A stretch of DNA of 64,000 nucleotides, taken from Flammula alnicola (lineage: Eukaryota; Basidiomycota; Agaricomycetes; Agaricales; Strophariaceae). The notes beneath the pieces were generated by a model. It was not told the origin of the DNA and searched no databases. It saw only the letters and a list, made by a program, of their open reading frames with translations. Below, piece after piece: positions 1-11,007 of the stretch (position 1 is the first letter of the stretch; the number at the start of each line of letters is the position of its first letter). The stretch is from the NCBI GenBank assembly GCA_015499995.1, contig JADNRV010000010.1, positions 310,001 through 374,000 of the forward strand. The letters are read 5' to 3'. The translations under genes were made by a program, and so were the position numbers.

Positions 1-1
1 C

Positions 2-979
2 GACCGCACTGAGGACCTCTCCCTTGAAGAAGCCACTTCCAACTCTGCCCAAGACCGGGTTAACGGCGACTCTGTCACCACTGGCACCACCAACACCCCC
101 GAGTCTCGCCGTGTGGCAATAGACGCTGTCTTCAGTAGGGTACGAAGCAACACTGATGCGGCTGATCGCCCCGAAGGGCCTGGTCCCAATGCTGTAGAAG
201 CCGAAGCTGAAGAAGACACCATGCCGGCCCTCGAGCCGAACCCCGATAACTCTGGTTGGGATACTCCTCCCGACTACTCTGGTTGGGGAACCACCGGCGC
301 ACCAGAAGCGACCAACTGGACCGATCGAACTGACGTCACTTTCACCTATGAAGAATACACCAGTCGGATGGTCACCGTGCAAGATTACGCTCAGGTCCAA
401 CGTCTGACCCGCACTCATACTTTGTTAGCCTATGACACCGAAATCCTCCACCAAACACAAATGAGCATTGTCGCTCTTCAGGAAGAAATAACACGGCTCC
501 GTGCATATGCCCACACCACCTTCGACAACGCGGTCTGGCATGGCATACACAGGCAGCTCGGTGCTATGTTTGCCCTCAGGAGGACCTTTGTCCCAGCCCG
601 AGGAAACGCACCCAGCGGACCCAGGACCCTTCGAAGAACACCCCACGTACAATTCGTTCCAACAATAATCGTCGAGAGGTCGGACCCTTCCGGCTCCTCT
701 TCCTCCGACAGGAGCGGACGCACTAGGTCTTCGGCATACCACACTGCTCCCCAATCCCCTATCGTTGGCACACGACGTCGCACACACTCACACCGGCGGT
801 GCTATTCTTGTGGCTCCACCCACCATGTCAGGAGGGACTGCAGATGATACGTATGCCGCAGTTGCCACGTCCATGCACCCAGCCATGTCACAGCCAATTG
901 CCCACAATGGGGTTCCAGCAGCGACAGCGACAGCATCAAAGTCTACTTCAACGCCGCCGGTGAACCAGTCCAAGTATAA
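2..979 (+). pseudogene. Gag-like protein with CCHC zinc knuckle, 5' partial, split by an in-frame TGA
   Basis: The frame is open from the window edge to a TGA at 845-847, so the true start lies upstream. The readable part is acidic at its N side. A helical stretch follows at about nt 330-590, then an Arg/Ser-rich tail. It ends in a perfect retroviral-type zinc knuckle (C-x2-C-x4-H-x4-C) at about nt 802-841. After the TGA the same frame runs another 43 codons to a TAA at 977-979. That part contains a second Cys/His cluster (CRSC...H...C), so the TGA (perhaps from CGA) probably splits a two-knuckle protein. A purine run and an LTR-like sequence follow directly, which supports a retrotransposon Gag rather than a cellular protein. 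No protease, reverse transcriptase or integrase lies between it and the LTR. The Gag assignment rests on the knuckle and the context. Confidence 0.6.
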
Positions 980-1013
980 GTCGATACGGAGTCTCGACAT
1001 AAGAAGGGGGTAA

Positions 1014-1518
1014 TGTTACGACCGTTTCATTTCATTTATCTTATCTTATCTTCACCCGCGCTTAGATGTACGCCAGCTATAAGGTAGGGGTCATTATGAT
1101 CCAACCACCCTTATGTAAGCAGACAACGAGCTCGCTATTCCTCGGCAACAAAAACATATCCCACACTTTTGAAAACGCAGAATTGTAGCCTTTAATAATC
1201 CTTGCAACTCTCAGTTTACAGATTTGAAAGTGATCAAGTTTTAATAGAGTTATTGACCATTCTTGGAAAAAACCTGATTTTTTTCCTGTGCTTTTTTTCA
1301 TGCATTTCCATTCATCCTGCAACTTTTTACATTTTTGACCTCAAAGATTTTGCCGCGGCTTAGGGTTAGGGTATTATGTAAGCTACTATAAATGGACATC
1401 GGCCTGCGCGGCATGGTCTGCCGACAGCCCCGCCGCAAACACCCCACACTTTGCACACTGTCTCAACATATAGAGGGCAGAATTCTACATATATAAGGCA
1501 TCCAAATATATTCTAACA
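1014..1518 (+). repeat. Probable 3' LTR (505 bp) of a Gag-only retrotransposon
   Basis: The segment opens TGTTACG and closes TAACA, giving the TG...CA ends and a 5-bp terminal inversion (TGTTA/TAACA) typical of fungal LTRs. A polypurine stretch (AAGAAGGGGG, 1001-1010) lies just upstream, where plus-strand priming is expected. A TATAAAT box sits at 1387-1393, about 130 bp before the right end. The 5' LTR is outside the window, so neither the element length nor its target duplication can be checked. Confidence 0.55.
1387..1393 (+). promoter_or_regulatory. TATA box inside the LTR
   Basis: TATAAAT in the right half of the putative LTR, a plausible core promoter for element transcription. Confidence 0.35.
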
Positions 1519-3318
1519 CACCAATTGCCTTCCAATGCAAGTCTTAAAATATTTTCACCCATCTATAGCGAGGATATACCAAATGCGACGCACACACCTT
1601 ATTTAGATTAACGACACATGATCATGATGCTCGACACGGTGTCGAGGACACATCTGATTCGCGACACGTCCATTGTCGCGCTCTTTATTTCAGCACGTGA
1701 TTCTGACCCGAATCAGTTCAGTTCAGCTGCCAATTCCAAATCCGGACGTTGGCCGTGATCGTTTCTTTGTTCACCGCCGTCACCACCACTTCCACTCCCG
1801 CACGCCATCACTCTTGGCTGTGCCAATGATGGCCTTACCCAGGATTGAGAATTGAGAAGGTTCACGACAATAACAAGCAGACCCGGTGCTCGAGGGCAAA
1901 GATATTGGTTGAGGGTTGAAACGTTGAAGGATGGGACCGATACAGTTTGGAACATCCCTGGTACGTGCCTTGCTCAACCCGTAGGACTATACTGAACATA
2001 TCCACTGGCCTCAGGTCTCGTATTTGAGGTTTTCCCTCATCTCCCTTGTCCATTTGATATCATACGCAATGAACCCTGCCAGGTAAGTGGCAAAGGCATG
2101 CCTTTCCATGTCGCTGACCGCACAGCCCCCCTTCCGTGGTGTAAATACCAGGGCTGGAGGCCCCGCCGTCCCCTCTCCTACTTCCGTTCGAGCACGCAAG
2201 GCCGCATCGCATCTGATTCGACACTTCCACCCCGCCAACATGGCAACAAGGCCACGGACGATCTCCGTGGAGCAAGGGGCCGTCGTCTCGCCCCCATGTC
2301 TTTCAACTGGATGAACACTCTGCAAACATCACCAGTGGCGGCAAAATCCCGAGTACAAAACGTCTCTTTGCTTCTGCTGGGGACTCGTTCGTAGGGAGTA
2401 GACACAGTAGGGTAATAGTTGGAGAATGTCGAGATGGATCCTGTATTTTTCATTGTGTATCTTAGATTTCTTCAATGAATTATCTTAATGTCATAACCGA
2501 GAAAACTCATAAGACAAACTCGGAGGCAAAACGTGAATTTTGCAGATTCAGTAGACTTCAAGTCCGAGATCTTACGAATTATCTAATATACTTACATAGT
2601 CTTCATAAACCTTTTGTGAACTGAGTCATCTTCTGCCATGAACTGCCCCCCTAAACGGAAACGTTAGCCAACTCCGGAGAGTGTCGATGATTGACAATTA
2701 TCGACACACCTGTATCGGTCAGCGACACACTTCCACGGGTCAAGTTCAACACATCCGGTAGATGTGTCGAGTTTTGGTCCCATGTGTCGCTGATGTGGAC
2801 TGTCCCGATTTGGGGAGTGTGTCGACTGTGGTCTACCCTGATCTATAGCTCAATTATCACTGAAAATACCGTCCAAAATTTCTATTTTTTCTTGAAGGCT
2901 AGATTTTGCCGCTTATATAAGTGCTTATATAAGCTAGCTGGTTCCTGATGGCCCCTACCTTACTGGACACTTTCTATTTCTGTATGAGTACCTTCCCGGT
3001 TCCGGACTATTTATAGTTTCCATACCTATGCATCCTCGACGACACTATTATCGTCGAGAGGACTCTCCTCTCTCCATTCTGACTCCTCCACATTCCTGAC
3101 TCCATTCTAATGACTCTAAAGGAGTCCCTTTATCATGGTCTGTGCACACTCAGAACTAGTATAAATATCGTAGACACGCAACGATGTACTTTAGCTAGTT
3201 CTTGAGAATCCTGACTATTTTGTCTCGCCTCTCTCCTCGCCACGAACGTCTAAGCTCGTCGAGCCTCTAGACACGATCACTTAAGCTCGTCTGAGCCTCT
3301 AAGTGCGAACGATCTGAT
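1519..3318. other. Non-coding, with two clusters of GTGTCG/CGACAC motifs
   Basis: No convincing gene. The hexamer GTGTCG or its complement CGACAC recurs at about 1612-1667 and 2681-2825. The left cluster includes a perfect 17-bp palindrome at 1630-1646 (CTCGACAC-G-GTGTCGAG). The right one includes an inverted pair (GTGTCGAT at 2681, ATCGACAC at 2700). The short open frames between them look random. The clusters resemble subterminal repeats of a transposon relic, but no matching ends were found. Confidence 0.4.
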
Positions 3319-5694
3319 CCAGGCACCTCTTGGCACGACTTTGGAATCACTGGTTGCTTGACTTCGACATCGCAATCACATTGTTTCTTGCTAGTAGTAA
3401 CACTGATATCCCTCACCGTATGACAATTCGCAAGCGAATTATGGAAGTTTGGGACGAACATCTTGATTCCTTGCAGAATCAAATGAAAGTAAGATTCATA
3501 TAGCATCTTACGTTCATTATTTGACCTTTTATATTAGCAATGTTTGGGGAAGATCTCCTTTACAACAGACTTGTGGAGTGATCCCAATCTCACACCGTTC
3601 ATGGCAGTTACTGCTCATTGGATCGAGACAACAACCCTTCACACTGCCGACGGCCCACAATATATCCTTAAGCTTCGTGCTGATTTGATTGCATTCCACC
3701 ACGTACCAGGACGGCACACCGGAGAGCATCTTGCAGAAGCTTTCCTCCAAGTCCTTGATCGGATTGGGATCACATCAAAGGTATGTTTTTCGTCATGTCA
3801 GTTTGATCTCGCTGCCTATCCTACATTCAGATCGGCTGGGTCACAATGGACAATGCTTCTAATAATGCCACGTTCATGTCAAAATTAGAAGATGAGCTTG
3901 AAGCACGGAACATCCCATTTGATAAAGTTCGTCGGAGGATAAAATTAGTAACTTCAACAACATTTAACATAGAAGCTAACTATCATACAGATGCTTTCCC
4001 CATATTGTCAATCTGGCCTGCAAGGCTATTTTAGCTGCTATCTCAGCACTTGATTTCAATCCTATTCCTCCAGATGAAGAAGATGATGATGAAGAAGGTG
4101 GAACCTTCATGGACAAACTAACTGATGATCCAATTGCCTGTCTTCGAACTCTAATCCGCGTTGTGAGCATTTTCTGTTAATGGGTTTATTATCACATGCT
4201 TACATATATTTAGATTTGTGCCTTGTCTATTCGTCGACAATGTTTTTCAGAACTAACAGTAGAGCGGTTTGGTCACGACGTTCAATTGCTACGTGACGTC
4301 GACACAAGGTGGTCGTCAACTTGTCTTATGATTGAACGTGCTCTTTTTTGCAGACCAGTAAGTTTATATGATGTTGATATGAGTTGATGGCTTATCTTGT
4401 TTCTAGATTATTGTTAAATTTCTTTCGATGCCTGATTTTGAAGATCTCCGAAGGCATTACTTGACCGGAGATGACTGGGAGGCCCTGCAAGCATTCTACG
4501 ATATTCTTTCTGTGTGTTATGTGAAAATATCCCTGATACTTCCGTGATGCTGATTTTAATTCAATTTGATAGATTCCTCACGCGTTTCAGCAGCGCCTAT
4601 CAGCAGAGAAAACACCCACTCTTTGTGAGACTATCCGTTCTTTTTCAGCAATCACAGCGATTTGGAAGGAACATCAAGGCGAACATCCGGAAACCTCCAA
4701 TATCATTCAAGCGGGTATTGACAAATTGGAAGAGTACTCGGAGCGAACATCCCTAACACCAGCCTATACAGTTGCGATGTGTACGTCGCACTCATATTTG
4801 CCTCTCTCGTAAATTTGATTTCTCACGGACGCTCTTAGTATTGAACCCCGCAATTAAACTTGCCTGGCACCATCAAAATCTAAGTGAGCGTGAAGTTTTA
4901 CGTGTTAAGCAACTCTTTATATGAGAGGTGTGGTTCAAGGTTCTCACCTTCTTTCGTTTTCTGATTTATATCCCAACAAACAGCTTCGTCCCTATCAGGC
5001 AAGTGTGGAACAGCGCACCGCCGCCTCCACCACCTCCGACTCCTCTCAAGCCAATCTTCCTGAGCCCACCACCCCTGGGCACACTCCACGTACTCCAGGA
5101 CACACAAGAGCTGCAGGTGGCCAGCTGCGATTCAATACACCAGCAAATCCAACACGGTCAACATCAACCAACTGGGCAGATAAGCTTTTCCAGCTGACGA
5201 AATCATCGACAACATTTGGCGCTTGTGCCTCAGGTCAACGTAGCTTAGAACGTGAGGTTGAAACTTATCTTCTGGATAGACAGGCAGGAACCTCGAACAT
5301 CAGCTACTGGCAGGTGCTTTGTTGTTTCTATTTTTTAAGCTGGCTTCTAGCTAATGCACGATTACAGGAAAATCAGCTTCGTTGTCCCACTCTGTTCGCT
5401 GCCGCCCTTGACTACCTTCCAATTCAAGGCTCTGCTGTTCCTTGCGAGCGAGTTTTTTCATCTGGGAAGGAGACAACTACCATACGTCGCAACCGCATTA
5501 ATCATGATCTCATGGAAGCTTTACAGATGCTCAAGTTTTCTCTACAAAGTGGGCATATTCTTGACTTCACAGCTGGTATCAAGGCAGAATATGAGATAAA
5601 TCAGTTGGAACTTATGACGGATGAGGAAGCAGATGCGCAGATGGGCAGCGGAAACATATTTACTCGAGGTTTATTCACTTCTAATGAACTGTAG
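3319..5694 (+). pseudogene. hAT-family transposase relic with multiple introns
   Basis: Pieces in order are recognisably hAT. A TDIPHR...KIRKRI-like segment comes before the intron at 3489-3537. The RNase H-like start (ISFTTDLWSD, about 3556) follows, then WVTMDNASNN after the intron at 3781-3830. Next are CFPHIVNLACKA (about 3993), LLRDVDTRWSST (about 4287), the PTLCETIRSF helical region, and the C-terminal dimerisation domain with VPCERVFSSGKET...RRNRI (about 5430-5520). At least seven short introns are implied. Damage includes an in-frame TGA at 4922-4924, an unclear splice phase near 3950, and an apparently shortened stretch before the LLRDV segment. No BED zinc finger is visible upstream. 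Family assignment is firm; activity is unlikely. Confidence 0.8.
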
Positions 5695-5744
5695 AGCGCG
5701 AAATGACAGCTTTTCTAAATATGGATAAGGAGCAATGACTAAGT

Positions 5745-5873
5745 CACGAGCAAGTCGGAGTCGGCACGAGCCAGCCGGTGCCTTGATGGCTTGGCTCAAC
5801 TCCTTGAGCATCATAATGACCAAAGCCGGTAAAGCCAAGCCAAGTTGAGCCGAGCTGAGCCGTGGCAACACTA
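5745..5873 (+). repeat. Putative right subterminal region and terminus of the hAT relic
   Basis: Downstream of the transposase lies a stretch rich in GAGCC/GGCTC motifs, including AGCCAAGCCAAGTTGAGCC and GAGCCGAGCTGAGCC. It ends GCCGTGGCAACACTA, which reads as a hAT-like terminus (TAGTGTTGCCACGGC) on the other strand. No matching left terminus was found near the gene, so the element appears 5'-truncated or rearranged. Confidence 0.4.
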
Positions 5874-7539
5874 CTACAGAGTCGGACAGACTGTTCAGCC
5901 CACAACCTTTTGGGGCTGAACTTTGAATGAAATTCCTTTCGCACAATAAATTTATAGACCTAATTCTACATACATGCAATTGTAAAACTTAAAAAAGTAT
6001 TGTTTTTGACTTCAAAATGAGAGTCGCAAAGTTGGGTGGAAATCACGATCACACTGGCAGCGCGGCGCCTGCAGCGGAGTTGATTCAAATTTGATGGAAA
6101 GGGCTATGCCGCTGATATGCCGTCTCTCGGAAATCACTGGTTGTGCTTTGTCAGGAATGGATCTGACGGCCATGATCGGTGGATCTGACACCCCTTGACC
6201 CAGGTACTAGGTAGTGCACTGCACGGAACGTCGCTTGAGCTTTGGCCCCCTGGGAATTTCTTGCATGCGCACAGAACACGTGCGCGGGCCGGGACGGAAC
6301 TGGAGCAGGCTGGAGCTTTCAACGATTTCGACACGCTTGGATTCTTTACGCGTTTGGACGGGATAACCAGTACGACGATGTGCGGTGGGCCCAGTTTTTC
6401 TGCAGAAGTTGTCTTTGAAGCTAGAGCCTGAGACGACTTCCAGCATCGATGAGCGCCTCTGAATCTGATTCAGTGATCTGGGTTGATCTGATGATCGGCC
6501 CAACACCATCTTCCGTGTACATTTACCTTTCCTACCCAAGTTGTGAAGTAGTATGTCGACTTCATGCGATGCAAATAGTGTATATTGATACATAAATACC
6601 CCACAATCAGTGGTAATTCAGACCGGCGAGCAGATAGTAATCCTGAAGCCTTGTATGGGAGTACATTGCGTTGCGATCTTGAAGCAGAATAACCGCATGA
6701 AGATTGGCATTATGTAAATAGACATCTCAATAAATGGATTTATGTACGCACCTTAAAGACGAAATCTTGTGATAACTTGGCGAACCCTCCTAGTACCAAA
6801 GATTTCCCAAAGATTCAAGTCAGTACCTGTTGAACTGAATCAAATCTGCGTCGGAGTTCCAGCGCTTAAACATTCAAATATTCAAGGTCAGACCCACCAT
6901 GCTGTGTATGATATAAATATTAGCTTCGTAAAGACCAAGGTGAGGAATAAATAAGTAACTCAGAGAAAGAAAGAAATGTTCGTTAGGAATACCGCGGTAC
7001 TACACTATGCATACCCAACTCGGGTACTAAATAATAGTATTCCGACGATCAAAAAAAAAAGCAAGGATCAACCATGATGGGTGGCGCATATTACCATTTT
7101 TGCATCGCCCCCAAGTGCCGTCAGGCACATTACTGTGCTCCACAGTACTGACTTAAGCAATAATCTAGTTCACATATACATGCGAATTTCAGGGTGAAAT
7201 ATTCGAATATCATTACTATCACAAACGACAAGCGCTACGTATACGGGACATAAAGAGAAAATTAGATAAAATAAGTCGAGGTAAGGTAGGTAGTATGCAA
7301 TCGGGAAGTCAGATAGGTAAATAAACCACTGTCTTCAAATTTAGGGCATCAGACGATGCGATTGAGCCGCTGAGACGCGGATGCTCGATGTACCATGGGG
7401 GGTGAATAGATAGTAACATTGGGCGACAAGCAAATATGATTGAAATATGATTAGGCTGAAGTAGACTAGTTAATATGCTTGTGATCAAAAAATTTCTAAA
7501 TGGTACGCACGTTAGTCTTTTGGGCACATTAGAGAACCA
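5874..7539. other. Non-coding region
   Basis: AT-rich sequence with only short random-looking frames. I see no gene, RNA or repeat that I can support. Confidence 0.4.
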
Positions 7540-7857
7540 CTATTTCTTGCTGGATAAGGATGGGATACCGCCTCCAAAACCGTAAGTCGCCGACAAGGAC
7601 CCGAAGGCGGATTCGTAGTCCTTCGGTTGGCGGGTCACTGAGGATTGTGGTTGCGAGGAAGGAATTGATGACTTCGGGACTTTCGTTTTTGACTTGGTAG
7701 ACTTCGAGACCTTCTGGGGCAACGAAGGGATACCACCGCTGAAGCCGTACGACGATGATAATTCTCCGAAAGCAGATTCCCAGTTCTTGGTGGATGATTT
7801 ATGTGGTGACGAGGGCATCAACGAGGAAGTGGAGGTGAAGGACGTTGTTGAGCTCAT
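7540..7857 (-). CDS. Small protein (105 aa) with a duplicated ESAFG...YGF-GG-IPSL motif
   Basis: A single-exon frame, starting at the ATG that begins MSSTTSFT. Upstream in-frame codons exist, but this ATG gives a compact protein. It is Ser/Thr/Lys-rich. It carries the same 21-residue motif twice: WESAFGELSSSYGFSGGIPSL near residues 31-51, and YESAFGSLSATYGFGGGIPSL close to the C-terminus. A basic low-complexity linker (KSTKSKTK...) joins them, and the second copy ends SSKK-stop. Two near-identical copies with intact reading frame argue for selection. There is no signal peptide or membrane segment. I do not recognise a named family and assign no function. The aromatic/glycine pattern could be a short peptide-binding or self-association motif. 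Confidence 0.7.
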   Translation of the reverse strand: MSSTTSFTSTSSLMPSSPHKSSTKNWESAFGELSSSYGFSGGIPSLPQKVSKSTKSKTKVPKSSIPSSQPQSSVTRQPKDYESAFGSLSATYGFGGGIPSLSSKK

Positions 7858-9259
7858 GTTTAGGATGGTAAGCACGATTTTAGTTGATAGGTTTTGCAGC
7901 TGGTTTTGGTTTAGAGGCAGGTTTGGGTTTGGGTTAAAAGCTGGTTTGAATGACAAACAGAATCCTTCGCGTCCTTTTAAACCTTTCGCGAAACCAGCGC
8001 ACCACATCAGCGTCCAGCCGTGCCTATCTATACACGAGCGCTGCGAGGCGGTGCGCCTCCGAACACCAATTGAGTTGTCGGCAAAATTTCTGGCGCGAGT
8101 GACTCATCGCAAAGTTAAGTTGAACATCTGAGGCTACGCACCGTTTGAACCGCAGTCGGGGATTCGTTGATGGAAGGCGATTGGTGCATGCATTTTGGTA
8201 GGCAACAGAATAAGTACGAGAATGAGTCATCCAGAACGTTTTGCTTGTCAGGAACCAGGAAATACCGTGACCATCGGATACAACATGTGTTGCAGTGCGT
8301 AGACAAGAAGAGCCGGCGTTTACACATCCAATGAGTCAATGTTAGTCATGAGTCATTTCCAGATGCCCACGACCGTTAGCGAGTTGCATGCTGCTGGGTG
8401 TGGTTCAGAAAAACGAAAGAAAATCGAAGTCGTTTGATTATATAAAACTGTCGTAGGCGAGGGTTTAGCGCTGAGCGCTGATGCGGCAGCGATGAGCATA
8501 GTAGCTTGAAGCTTCCTGAAATGGAAATGTCACATTGTCACACATCGTGAGACAACAATCGTTTGAACAAGTTTGAACTCCTTTGCAGCTGGCGGCCGCA
8601 GAATGACTCGGAGATGACTACCGCCTCCTTTTCTTGTCTCCTAGATCGCTGGAACACTGTATTGCCCCATCGATATCAATGCCAAGTCTTATCAATGTCA
8701 CGACTATTCGAGAACACAATGTTGATATGAATAAATGTCTTGATTCCGACAAGATTCCGAACGACGCGACTCGGGAAGAAAATCTTTCATCCTTTAGCAA
8801 CAGTCGTTTCTTACATTCCGAGACAATGTACTGAAAAACCCATCTTACGACCGCCTCGTTTCTCGAACTTGTCCAATCTTAGCTTGCACTACATGGAGAA
8901 GGACCACCTACTGGCCTAGTTTCTATTAGTATCGTCGCGATTTAGACGATTCAGAATGCCGCACTGCCGCATCTTACCTGGACCCTATGCATCGCGCGCT
9001 TAATTATTCCGAGGACCTCATTTCATAGATGCTCCACAACAAGGCAGGCACCACCGGCCCTGATGCGCCTGATTGTGATCCTCATATATAGTTAACAAGT
9101 TTTGGGAATTTATCCCAACTGGACGTTTTTCTGGAGAGCTCAGCCGATGAAGATTCAGCATATCGTCCATCCCTATAACATTAAAGGCTGGATTATCCTC
9201 GTTTTCAAAGGCTGGCGTATATTTCAAAAGCTCAGAATCGAGAGCATGATACTAACAGG
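7858..9259. other. Non-coding region between the small gene and the esterase pseudogene
   Basis: Upstream side of the 7540-7857 gene. No coding frame with credible composition and no repeat was recognised. Confidence 0.4.
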
Positions 9260-10645
9260 ATTTTTAGTTGGCTTCTTAGCACAGAATTCAGTCCATCCAA
9301 TATTGAATTTTTTGGAGGTAAGTCCTTCTATCCACATTAAATCTGCATACTGAACTCGCCAATAGGAATTCCAAAACCATCTTTGGGGGAATTACCGTTG
9401 CAGCCCCCCTTGCTGCCAACCACTACGCTCAACGTAACCACGCTCAACGCTGCAAATTTTGGTCCTGGCTGTTGCTGAAGGTAAGACTTGTTTTGTGGTT
9501 CATATTTTTTATCACCTTTGTCGGCAAGGCTCTATCATCTAGCATAATATCTGAAGATCGTTTAAGACGTTTTCCGTCCGGCGGCGTCGACATCCAATAC
9601 AATTCTTCCTGTGATGGTATGGATCTACGGAGAAATGAACCCGTCTTCAACCGTAGCAGGAGCATCTCCGATGTACAACGGAACAGAGATAGTCGTTCGC
9701 AGTGTCAGCCGGGTGCGATATCTGATCGTCGCACTTAGTGACGGGTACTGACAATAGCTTAGGGCACCCGTCATTTTGTCAGTGTCAACTATCGACTCCG
9801 CCCTCTTGGTTTCCCTCAAGGCATCGAAGCTGGCCAACGTAATAACTTGGACTTGGGACTTTATGACCAACTGGCCCCTCTAGAGTGGATCCAAGAGAAC
9901 ATCGGAAAATTTGGCGGTGACGAAACGAAGATAAATTTAAAAATGCATATCATCTCTAATCACTGAAATAATCTTAGGTTACGATTCGTAGAGAGCGCCG
10001 GTGCTGCTTCTATCAGTATCCATCTGCGAGAAACAAGAACCAGACTGCATGCTCGGGCTACCGTAAGTTATGATATACACACCTACGTCTGACATGACGA
10101 AACTCGCTCCTCTTCTTACATAGATTCTCGAGTCAAGTCATACCGCGCCAACTTACGCTCCCGAGCAAAATGAAGCCAGTTGGCAGCCATACGTCGCAGC
10201 TATTCGTGCTTGTGCATCCACTGTCGGAACAAACAATAATTTGGATTGCATTCGCAGCGCAGATTTCGCGTCACTCCTCCAGCCGCTGACTACTGCCCAA
10301 ATATTCACCAATACCACTTCGTTCATACCTAACCGTTCCTACTTTTCCAGCACCTGGATCGTTTGGCAGTGCGTAAAACAGCCCTTCTCATCGAACTACA
10401 CTTGTTTTATTCCAGTCGGCCATTCTTCAGACATCATTTACGTATTCAATGCGCTCCTGAACAAGATGCCTACTGCAGTTTCTCCCATGCAGGGCTAGTG
10501 GATCTCGTTTGCAACTAGCTTGGATCCCAATGACAGCCACGGCCAACAACATGAGTCTTCGATATGATCTCATAACACAGGAGAGGTTCACTGACATGAA
10601 TATAATCTTAGGTCCACACTGGGAGCAGTACACACCTAAGAATGG
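9260..10645 (+). pseudogene. Type-B carboxylesterase/lipase pseudogene (alpha/beta hydrolase)
   Basis: Family landmarks appear in order but in shifting frames. IEFFG, an intron (about 9320-9366), GIPKPSLGELPLQPP and NAANFGPGC come first. DVFRPAAS...LPVMVWIYGEMNPSS...MYNGTEIV follows (about 9565-9695). Then come FVSVNYRLRPLGFPQGIEAGQRNNLDLGLYDQL...ENIGKFGGD (about 9770-9930) and the nucleophile-elbow remnant ESAGAASISIHLRE (about 9993). APTYAPEQNEASWQPYV, GHSSDIIYVF, WISFATSLDPNDSHG and GPHWEQYTPKN close the series. Frameshifts occur near 9560, 9740 and 9985 with several stops. The usual GESAG reads RESAG, and the oxyanion GGG region is altered. A once-complete secreted-type esterase has decayed here. 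No signal peptide exon is recognisable. Confidence 0.85.
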
Positions 10646-11007
10646 TGAGTAATAACGCGATGTTCGTTGGTCGAAAGCTCAAGCAATTTCGGTGCCAGTG
10701 TCTGGATGGAATTGAATGGACACAACATAAGGATGGTACCCGATAAATTCTGCGAACAGCAGATCGGGTTCCTCCAGGAAATTCCCTATGCACTGCATCG
10801 CTGAATAGAACGCTACACGGAGATTCTGGACTCGTGCACATAGAGGTAGTCAGTTGTAGAAGATGAACCAAGTCGAATGATTATGCATATTTATCTTGTG
10901 CGATGAAATTTGAGGCAAAAGTGATCCACGGAAAAGAGAAATGATGCATTGTTGGAAAAGTATACGGTCTAAGGAATACTTCGACAACCTTGGGGTTTTC
11001 TATGTGT

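Noticed and set aside
1361..1373. Telomere-like TTAGGGTTAGGG
   Set aside because: Only two units, inside the putative LTR; no array and no chromosome-end context.
7694..8131. 145-aa plus-strand frame
   Set aside because: Antisense shadow of the small repeated-motif gene.
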